From contig CAYLNH010000199.1 of assembly GCA_964384625.1 (NCBI GenBank), forward strand, positions 1 through 13,536: DNA of 13,536 nt. Reading direction: 5' to 3'. Origin of the DNA: CAYLNH01 sp964384625 (GTDB lineage: Bacteria > Verrucomicrobiota > Lentisphaeria > JABSQK01). Shown here piece by piece: positions 6,280 to 13,536 of this stretch (position 1 is the first letter of the stretch; each line of letters begins with the position of its first letter). The position numbers were made by a program, and so were the translations under genes. The notes beneath the pieces were generated by a model that saw only the letters and a program-made list of their open reading frames with translations, was not told where the DNA came from and ran no database searches.

Positions 6280-7288
6280 CGTCCTCGGCACGGAAGCTCG
6301 CCAGCAACTCCTCGATTTCGACAGAGACCGTGCCGATCTTGCCGACAACCACGCCGCCGGCGTGATTGGCGAGGGCGGCGGCTTCGGCGGGTTCCGCCCC
6401 GGCGAGCATGGCAAGGGCGCAGGTCGCGATCACCGTGTCGCCGGCGCCGGAGACATCGAACACCTCCCGCGCCACCGTCGGGATGTGGTGCAGCAGACCG
6501 TCCGCCCCGAACAAAGCCATACCGCCGGCGCCGAGGGTGATCAGCAGATTCTCCGGAGACCAGGCCGCCATCAGTTTCTCCGCGACCCGGTGCAGGGCCT
6601 CGTCCTGTTCAATCGGCAGAACGAGTTCGCGGAAATACTCGCCGGCAAGCGCAAAGGACTCGACGCGGTTCGGCGTCATCAACGTCAGGTTTTCGACCTG
6701 CAGCGGGTTAGCCGGATGCGGGTCCAGCAGGCAGATGGCGCCGGCCGCCGCGGCCATCTGCTGGATGGTGCGGGCCAGTTCCGGGGTCAACACGCCCTTG
6801 TTGTAGTCTTCAAGGATGACCGCGTCAATCTGATCGGCGACAAAGGCGCCGCGCAGGCGCTCCAGCAGCTCGTCGGCATCGCGCGGGGACAACGGGCTGC
6901 AGGTCTCGTCATCGATGCGGACAACCTGCTGATGGTCGGCGATGACCCTGGTCTTGACGGTGGTCTGCCGGTCTTTCAGCGCGAGGATGCCGTCGCCGTC
7001 GATCCCGCGGTCCGCCAGCAGTTCACTTATGGCATCGGCGCTTTCGTCGGTGCCGACGACGCCGAAAGCCAGAGCGCGGGCACCGAGACTGGTGATGTTG
7101 CGCATGACATTGGCGGCGCCGCCGAGCACTGCAAGATGCTCCTGGACGCGGACCACAGGGACGGGCGCTTCGAAGGAAATGCGGCTGGCGGTACCGAGCA
7201 TATAGCGGTCCAGGATCAGGTCGCCGACGACGGCCACGCGGGCCTGATTGAATTTCGCGATGATTTGTCTGGCGCGTTCATAGTCCAT
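6272..7288 (-). CDS. rfaE1: D-glycero-beta-D-manno-heptose-7-phosphate kinase (HldE kinase domain alone)
   Basis: This 338-residue PfkB/ribokinase-family protein matches the N-terminal kinase half of HldE, which phosphorylates heptose 7-phosphate at C1 in the cytoplasm on the way to ADP-heptose for LPS core or other envelope glycans. Visible motifs: VVGDLILDRYMLGTASRIS (residues 20-38), EAPVPVV (40-46), GGAANVMRNI (56-65), DPHPANP (189-195), MTPNRVE (204-210), the catalytic anion-hole motif DVSGAGDT (278-285, base Asp284), and VVGKIGT (314-320). The residue before EAPVPVV is Phe where the family usually has Pro. The adenylyltransferase half (HGH nucleotidyltransferase) is absent, so a separate rfaE2 must be elsewhere if the pathway is complete. 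Its ATG overlaps the upstream stop (TGATG, 7286-7290) and follows AAGGAGGT. It overlaps the next gene by 8 bp. Confidence 0.93.
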   Translation of the reverse strand: MDYERARQIIAKFNQARVAVVGDLILDRYMLGTASRISFEAPVPVVRVQEHLAVLGGAANVMRNITSLGARALAFGVVGTDESADAISELLADRGIDGDGILALKDRQTTVKTRVIADHQQVVRIDDETCSPLSPRDADELLERLRGAFVADQIDAVILEDYNKGVLTPELARTIQQMAAAAGAICLLDPHPANPLQVENLTLMTPNRVESFALAGEYFRELVLPIEQDEALHRVAEKLMAAWSPENLLITLGAGGMALFGADGLLHHIPTVAREVFDVSGAGDTVIATCALAMLAGAEPAEAAALANHAGGVVVGKIGTVSVEIEELLASFRAEDDE

Positions 7289-8046
7289 CAGTCTGTCTTT
7301 ACCTCCTTGTCGAGGGCCTTTTGCATTGCCGGTTTCATATTCGCCTCCGGTCGCGTGGGGTACAACGTCCCGTCGTGGGCCGCATGTACGAGATTCTGGT
7401 ATGTCGTGATATCGCGCCGGAAGACCTGGAGCTGTTCAGTGGTCAGCTCGTCATGGTGACGCCGCAGGTAGAATGCCATGCGGTCGGCATCCTCCTTAAT
7501 CAACTTCATCGTCTGGGCTGTATCTTCATCCTTCGCCTGCCCGCCCAGGATCCGGATACTGCCGCGCAGGTAGTCGAGTTGTTCCAGGGTTTTCTGGCGC
7601 ACCAGTTCTTCGGCCCACAGCTCGTGTTTGCCGATCTGTCGCGGCAAGACGACGGCGACCAGAATCTCGATGATAATGATGACCGCGATGAGCACGCCGG
7701 TAACCACCGGCAGCAAACCGGTGGTGGCCCGTTGGTTTGAGCGTTCGAAGGCGACGGCCGCCTGAATCGTGTAACCCGGGAGTTCCAGGACATCCCCGTT
7801 CTCGAGGTAGCAGGCGGTCGCGGCCAGCAGTTCGCCGTTGCGGGTCAGTTCCAGGTTCTCGTCCTTGCGCTGCAGAACCAGTCGGTGGTCATCATCGGGA
7901 GCGACGGAGAAACAGACGTCGGCCAGACCGGGCAATTGCAGGTCACAGCCGGCGGCGGCGCCGGCAATCAGGTTGCCTTTCGGGAACCGGTGGCGGGTGG
8001 CGGTGGCGGCGTCATCGGCATGTTTCACGATGAGCATCAACTCCAC
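7288..8046 (-). CDS. Single-TM protein with a degenerate FHA-like cytoplasmic domain
   Basis: This 252-residue protein has an N-terminal domain (about 1-98) that follows the FHA beta-sandwich pattern: LIAGAAAGCDLQLPG, then a NLELTRNGELL stretch, then YLENGDVLELPGYTIQ. The usual phosphothreonine-binding residues (Arg of the GR motif, and the Ser/His of SxxH) are not evident, so phosphopeptide binding is doubtful. One strong TM helix follows (about 109-134, rich in Val/Ile), then an extracytoplasmic, probably helical domain of about 115 residues (KTLEQLDYLRGSIRILGG..., AFYLRRHHDELTTEQLQVF). The orientation is inferred. GTG at 8046 is chosen because AAGGAGG lies 7 nt upstream; an ATG three codons later is possible. 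It starts 15 bp after the GT39-like gene and overlaps rfaE1 as TGATG, so it probably serves the glycan operon as a scaffold or regulator. The exact role is unknown. Confidence 0.65.
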   Translation of the reverse strand: MELMLIVKHADDAATATRHRFPKGNLIAGAAAGCDLQLPGLADVCFSVAPDDDHRLVLQRKDENLELTRNGELLAATACYLENGDVLELPGYTIQAAVAFERSNQRATTGLLPVVTGVLIAVIIIIEILVAVVLPRQIGKHELWAEELVRQKTLEQLDYLRGSIRILGGQAKDEDTAQTMKLIKEDADRMAFYLRRHHDELTTEQLQVFRRDITTYQNLVHAAHDGTLYPTRPEANMKPAMQKALDKEVKTD

Positions 8047-8061
8047 GGGCGGGCCTCCTTC

Positions 8062-9716
8062 CTACATTGGCGGACCGGTGGGCAGATCAGTTCGGGGCGG
8101 CAGGACGGGGCGATCAAACGGCGGTCGCGGCCCGGCCGGTCCAACCACTCTAAAAATAGTGAGGCGCGTCGGACTCGGCAAGGGTTCGAGCCTGATTTCA
8201 AAGCCGGTTGCCTGTTTGAACTTGCGCACAGCCTGCCGGCGGCTGTACGCCAAGATGAGTGTCGGCAGGTACGGATAGTGTTCGATTTCCCGCTGCAGCC
8301 GGAATCCTTTTTTTGTGTCCGGACAGGCCAGGCATTCAACGGCGCCGATATCCCGTTCGTGCAGCCGCCAGTACTGCCGCGCCGCCACGAACAGCTGGAA
8401 ATCCACAAAGATCACGGCATTGGCCGGCAGCGGCGCTTCGTTGGCCAGGAACGCCATCGTCCGCGAGATATCGCGATTGCGGGCGTGATACTGCTGCAGG
8501 AGGTTCTGGCGATACCGCCCGCGGGCCAGGTCGCGGACCATGAAGTGATTGGCCAGGCGCGTCCAGACGAGGAAATTGGCCAGGACAAAGAAGATCGTCA
8601 GATACAAGTACTTGTTGACGCGCACCAGTCGCGGCGAGTAGAAGACCATGGCGGCGAAGGTCAGCGGCGGCAGGTAACAGAGGAAGACGCGCGGGAACGG
8701 CGCCCTGATCCAGGCGACGAGAAACAGCGGCACCAGGCAGCAGCCGGCCAGCCACGGCAGTTGCCGGCGCAGATCCAGCGTTGTCCGGTCGCGGTCTTCC
8801 TCGGGCATCTGCCGCACTTCTTTCTGGCGCCGCAACCCGTAACAGGCCGCCATGAACAAGCCGCCGTGCGCCGCCAGCGCCAGGAGCCAGTGCAGCACCA
8901 CCCGGGACCCGGAATCCCACGACGCGGTATCCTGCATGACCTTCTCGAACTTGCGCCAGATCGGCACGTACACCCCCATGCCGACCAGGCAGGACGGCAC
9001 CCAGGCGATCTGATAGAACAGGTGCGCCAGCCACTTGCCGCGGCGCGCCAGCACAAGATTCACAAAGGCCAGCAGACTGAGGTTCAGCATCAGGTTCGAC
9101 GGGATGACGACCGGCAGCAACACCGCCCCCAGACAGAACATGACTGTACCGCGGCGCGGTTTTCCGGTGATGATGTTCAGCCCGCCGATCGTCGCGAGCG
9201 TCGCCAGGAAGATGGTCAGTGTGTAGCCGCGCAACTGGGAGTAGAAGCCGATATAGATCGGGCTGAACGCCATCAGCAGCGTCACGAACAGGCCGGCGGC
9301 GGCATGACCGAAAAGCCGTCGGCCATGGGCATACAGCAGATACAGCGTCGCCAACGCCAGCAGCAGGCACGGCAGCCGCAGGAAGGCTTCGTTGCCCTGA
9401 CCGAAGAGCCGCAGCCAGCCCCAGAGCAAGGCGGAAAAGAGGATATGATTGTTCGCCACCTTGTACGACGTGAAGACCTCGCCCAGGCGCTCGGCGGTGG
9501 CGTAATTCAGCACGGTCAGCCATTCATCAAACCAGAGATCGCCCTGGAAATGCGCCAGTCCCACCAGCAGGAAGACCAGAGCGGCGACCAGCCCGGCGCC
9601 CTGGGCGAAAGCCGGGGAATCGGCCACCGGCCCGAGTTTCGGCGGGGGCGCCTGCTCTTCGGTGATCTGCTTGCCGAGGGCTTTGTCGACAATATGGATA
9701 ACGGTCTTCAGCCCCA

Positions 9717-9717
<1 letters not shown>
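8062..9717 (-). CDS. GT39/ArnT-like integral membrane glycosyltransferase
   Basis: This 551-residue polytopic protein has about ten to twelve hydrophobic segments between residues 40 and 385 and a soluble C-terminal domain of about 150 residues. The first loop after TM1 carries GDLWFDEWLTV (WFDEW at 62-66), the acidic GT-C catalytic motif of the PMT/ArnT superfamily. It is followed by ANNHILFSALLWGWLRLFG (88-106), EAFLRLPCLLLALATLYLLY and FYSQLRGYTLTIF (158-170), each matching conserved elements of family 39-like enzymes. These use polyprenyl-phosphate sugars to glycosylate lipid or protein on the outer face of the inner membrane; the substrate cannot be read from sequence. The C-terminal DFQLFVAARQYWRL and the proline-rich tail (PRPPFDRPVLPPRTDLPTGPPM region) are unassigned. 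The ATG (9717) overlaps the recD2 stop as TGATG, with AAGGA upstream. Confidence 0.87.
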
Positions 9718-11912
<2,195 letters not shown>

Positions 11913-11940
11913 AGGGCCTCCTTCCGTTGTGAACCGTCTA

Positions 11941-11969
11941 AAGGTAGGAGTGCGGATGCACCTTGCCAA
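11941..11969 (-). promoter_or_regulatory. Promoter of the recD2-glycan operon
   Basis: On the minus strand, -35 TTGGCA (11969-11964), a 17-bp spacer and -10 TACCTT (11946-11941), followed by TAGACGG. A start near 11934 would leave a leader of about 22 nt before the TTG start codon of recD2, enough for its Shine-Dalgarno sequence. The -10/discriminator TACCTT-TAGACGG matches the 3655-3667 promoter (TACTGT-TAGACAG) at 10 of 13 positions. Confidence 0.65.
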
Positions 11970-11970
11970 G

Positions 11971-11993
11971 CGCAACCGGAGAAGACGGTTGCG
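11971..11993. repeat. 8-bp inverted repeat immediately upstream of the recD2 promoter
   Basis: CGCAACCG (11971-11978) and CGGTTGCG (11986-11993) flank a 7-base spacer. One base (11970) separates it from the -35 element. It could be an operator or an untranscribed stem; there is no T-run on either strand. Confidence 0.4.
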
Positions 11994-12073
11994 GCGCGGT
12001 CGACCCGGCAGGCGGCGAACGCACCGCAGCAATGCGGCAGGCGGGCCAACCCTTGTCGCGCCGGGTACAGCTA

Positions 12074-12173
12074 CACCTGCCGCGAAAAGATCCCCCCGGC
12101 TGTGCCGGGGGAGTGTCAACCTGCCTTCAGTTTCGCCTTCGCCCCGACTCTCCCGCCCTTTGCGCGGCAGGTG
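12074..12173. repeat. 11-bp perfect inverted repeat enclosing the cysK terminator
   Basis: CACCTGCCGCG (12074-12084) and CGCGGCAGGTG (12163-12173) are perfect reverse complements about 78 bp apart. Related GGCAGG words occur at 12007-12012 and 12036-12041 within two copies of CGGCAGGCGG (12006-12015 and 12035-12044). As RNA on the minus strand it could close a large structured 3' UTR for cysK. Confidence 0.6.
12085..12111 (-). terminator. Rho-independent terminator downstream of cysK
   Basis: An 8-bp GC stem, CCCCCGGC (12093-12100) with GCCGGGGG (12104-12111), closes a TGT triloop. On the minus strand it is followed by GATCTTTT (to 12085). It lies 65 nt past the cysK stop. The T-run is short and slightly displaced, so termination may be partial. 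It sits inside a larger 11-bp inverted repeat (12074-12084 / 12163-12173). Confidence 0.6.
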
Positions 12174-12176
12174 AAG

Positions 12177-13064
12177 CTAGAGGAGAGCCGTGCTGAAATA
12201 GCGTTCGGCGCGGTCGGGAAGGATGGTGGCGATATTGCCGGTGTGGGTCTGCGCGAGTTGCCGCGCAGCCCAGACATTGGCGCCGGACGAGATGCCGACC
12301 AGCAGGCCGTGATTGCGCCCCAGTTCACGGGTGCAGGCAATCGCGTCCGCGTCGGTCACCTCGAGCACTTCATCGACAAGGGAGGTGTCGAGAACCGCCG
12401 GGACGAACCCGTCGCCGATGCCCTGGATCTGGTGCAGTCCGGGTTCGTGACCGAGCAATGCCGAAACATTCTTCGGCTCGACCGCAACGATGCGGACTTC
12501 CGGTTTATGTTCGCGCAGAAACCTGCCGATCCCCTGCAGGGTGCCGCCGCTGCCGACGCCGGCCACGAAGCATTCGATGTCGCCGGACATCTGCCGCCAG
12601 AGCTCGTGGGCCGTTTCTTCGTAGTGCACGCGCGGGTTGTCCGGGTTCTCGAACTGCTGCGGAACAAAGATGCGCGGGTCCGCGGCCTGCATGTCCTTCA
12701 CCTTTTCGACGGCGCCGGCGATGCTCTTGCCGGCCGGCGTCAGGATGAGTTCCGCGCCGAGTGCGGTGATGAGTTTCTTGCGTTCTTCACTCATGTTCTC
12801 CGGCATCACAATCCGGACGTCATAGCCTTTCAGCCGCCCGACAAGCGCAACGCCGATTCCGGTATTGCCGGAGGTCGGCTCGACGATAATGGAGTCCGGC
12901 TGCAGGCGGCCGTCGCGTTCAGCACCTTCGAGCATGGCGACGGCGACGCGGTCTTTGACGCTGCCGCCGGGATTGAGGAATTCGGCCTTGGCATAGATGT
13001 TCTCGCCGCGCAGCCGCAGGAGCGGCGTATTCCCGATGAGGTCCAGGATGTTGTCGGTCAGCAT
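12177..13064 (-). CDS. cysK: Cysteine synthase (O-acetylserine sulfhydrylase), PLP-dependent
   Basis: This 295-residue cytoplasmic fold-type II PLP enzyme makes L-cysteine from O-acetylserine and sulfide. It has LIGNTPLLRL (residues 9-18), NPGGSVKDRVA (31-41) with PLP-binding Lys37, the substrate-binding loop EPTSGNTGIG (62-71), the phosphate-binding GVGSGGTLQGIG (169-180), GISSGANVWAA (257-267), and the family-typical C-terminus ATILPDRAERYFSTALL. It is slightly shorter than many CysK proteins (about 305-320), mostly through a compact N-terminal region (LRGENIYAKAEFLNP). The ATG at 13064 is the natural family start, although the Shine-Dalgarno sequence is weak (AAGG about 13 nt upstream). 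It lies 84 bp after rpmF, beyond a strong terminator, and I see no clear separate promoter, so read-through or an unrecognised promoter must supply it. A CBS-type function is less likely at this length without a regulatory domain. Confidence 0.94.
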   Translation of the reverse strand: MLTDNILDLIGNTPLLRLRGENIYAKAEFLNPGGSVKDRVAVAMLEGAERDGRLQPDSIIVEPTSGNTGIGVALVGRLKGYDVRIVMPENMSEERKKLITALGAELILTPAGKSIAGAVEKVKDMQAADPRIFVPQQFENPDNPRVHYEETAHELWRQMSGDIECFVAGVGSGGTLQGIGRFLREHKPEVRIVAVEPKNVSALLGHEPGLHQIQGIGDGFVPAVLDTSLVDEVLEVTDADAIACTRELGRNHGLLVGISSGANVWAARQLAQTHTGNIATILPDRAERYFSTALL

Positions 13065-13090
13065 AATTCCAGCGCCTTGGTTGCCTATAG

Positions 13091-13126
13091 AAAAGCGCCC
13101 TCAGACTCTAGTATCCGAGGGCGCTT
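13091..13126 (-). terminator. Rho-independent terminator of rpmF
   Basis: A perfect 10-bp stem, AAGCGCCCTC (13093-13102) with GAGGGCGCTT (13117-13126), encloses a 14-nt loop. On the minus strand it ends in TTTTCT. It starts 22 nt after the rpmF stop codon. There is no T-run on the plus side, so the direction is clear. Confidence 0.88.
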
Positions 13127-13148
13127 GTGCAGGGAGGGCAAAATTCAG

Positions 13149-13331
13149 TCAGTCGACCGTCACGTCCAGAATCTGCTTGTCTTTGTAGTAGCCGCATTCC
13201 TCGCAGACGCGATGCGGAATGACGGGCGCGCCGCAATGCGAGCATTTGCCGGGCTGTACGCCCTTGTAACGGTTGGCCGCCTGCCGCTGGCGGACCTTCT
13301 GCTTCGACTTCTTATTTTGTTGAACTGCCAT
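13149..13331 (-). CDS. rpmF: 50S ribosomal protein bL32
   Basis: This 60-residue basic protein starts MAVQQNKKSKQKVRQRQAAN and carries the bL32 zinc ribbon: CSHCG (residues 34-38) and CEECG (47-51), followed by YYKDKQIL. It is the usual size for the family. It packs against 23S rRNA near the peptide exit region of the large subunit. The ATG at 13331 is chosen because the frame upstream has no L32 homology and GGAG lies about 9 nt before it. In many bacteria rpmF follows a YceD/DUF177 gene and precedes fatty-acid or phospholipid genes (plsX, fabH). Here cysK follows instead. All four zinc-binding Cys are present, so this is the zinc-replete form. Confidence 0.97.
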   Translation of the reverse strand: MAVQQNKKSKQKVRQRQAANRYKGVQPGKCSHCGAPVIPHRVCEECGYYKDKQILDVTVD

Positions 13332-13399
13332 GATAAAGATCTCCGCTAAGCGGCGAAACGCCGTGAGATTGCTGTGGCCATAAAACTCAGAGAGCCCGG

Positions 13400-13427
13400 A
13401 ATATAGGTGTGGGCCGGCGGGATGCAA
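13400..13427 (-). promoter_or_regulatory. Candidate promoter for rpmF
   Basis: On the minus strand, TTGCAT (13427-13422), a 16-bp spacer and TATATT (13405-13400). The start would be near 13393, giving a leader of about 60 nt. The -10 matches consensus at five of six positions and the -35 at three. It lacks the TAGAC discriminator of the other two promoters. Confidence 0.45.
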
Positions 13428-13482
13428 GTGCCGCTCCGGACAAAAAAGCAAGCCCTCGTCTGCTGCCCGCCTCAGCATCCCG

Positions 13483-13505
13483 TCCCGACTCTCAAGAGGT
13501 CGGGA
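13483..13505. repeat. Hairpin upstream of rpmF
   Basis: TCCCGAC (13483-13489) and GTCGGGA (13499-13505) form a 7-bp stem with a 9-nt loop. There is no adjacent T-run; a T6 run on the minus strand (13447-13442) is about 35 nt further on. It may be the end of the upstream transcript lying outside the window. Confidence 0.35.
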
Positions 13506-13536
13506 ACCTGCGGTACTTGCGGATCTGTCACCGGTA

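Noticed and set aside
4915..6540. Plus-strand frame of about 540 codons across the TPR glycosyltransferase
   Set aside because: Gln/Arg/Gly/Pro-rich composition typical of antisense frames in GC-rich genes; the minus-strand frame has strong family motifs.
11913..12119. N-terminal extension of RecD2 to 12119
   Set aside because: Arg/Pro-rich residues without homology, crossing a promoter; TTG 11912 has a good Shine-Dalgarno sequence and gives the family length.
12091..12124. TTGACA on the minus strand at 12118-12113 as a cysK-side promoter
   Set aside because: No -10 element at 16-18 bp; the spacer is the terminator hairpin itself.
13332..13478. N-terminal extension of bL32
   Set aside because: bL32 is about 60 residues and starts MAVQQNK-like; the extension covers the predicted promoter.

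Overview
The window is GC-rich bacterial DNA with tightly packed genes, almost all on the minus strand. Gene content points to a Gram-negative, environmental bacterium, perhaps of the Planctomycetota/Lentisphaerota/Kiritimatiellota side of the PVC group. The evidence is an ECF sigma factor coupled to a FecR-type membrane protein, a lone heptose-7-phosphate kinase domain, a TMTC-like glycosyltransferase with TPR repeats, and GGGGTCAG boxes near short tandem repeats. This placement is inference from gene style; no marker in the window settles it.

Layout. (1) 7-675, plus: an ankyrin-repeat protein, probably 5'-truncated and visibly less GC-rich than the rest. (2) 676-1020: no gene; short repeats, GGGGTCAG boxes and a strong hairpin terminator. 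(3) 1021-3360, minus: an ECF sigma factor overlapping (TGATG) a FecR-domain membrane protein. The FecR protein carries two copies of a ~95-residue domain separated by an 18-residue charged minisatellite, and a 100-N assembly gap sits inside that minisatellite. (4) 3361-3814: intergenic, with a palindrome, a good plus-strand promoter and a ~100-nt structured RNA or leader ending in nine T. (5) 3815-4516, plus: an unrecognised two-TM protein overlapping the next gene tail to tail. (6) 4444-11912, minus: one apparent operon, read recD2, GT39-like glycosyltransferase, degenerate-FHA membrane protein, rfaE1, TMTC-like TPR glycosyltransferase. Every junction is an overlap or a 15-bp gap. (7) 11913-12176: promoter, hairpins and terminator. 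(8) 12177-13331, minus: cysK and rpmF, each with a hairpin terminator.

How the genes may work together. The sigma/FecR pair looks like a cell-surface signalling unit whose extracytoplasmic part is the duplicated-domain/repeat region. In the long operon, rfaE1 makes an activated-heptose precursor and the two GT-C membrane enzymes probably use lipid-linked sugars for envelope glycan or glycoprotein assembly. The RecD2 helicase at its head is a housekeeping repair gene whose only visible link is co-transcription. cysK and rpmF are ordinary core genes. Predicted promoters for the recD2 operon and for the structured RNA share the same -35, 17-bp spacer, -10 and TAGAC discriminator.

I did not find a clear new multi-gene system. 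The best candidates for something undescribed are the repeat-separated duplicated domain in the FecR protein and the structured RNA at 3666-3766.
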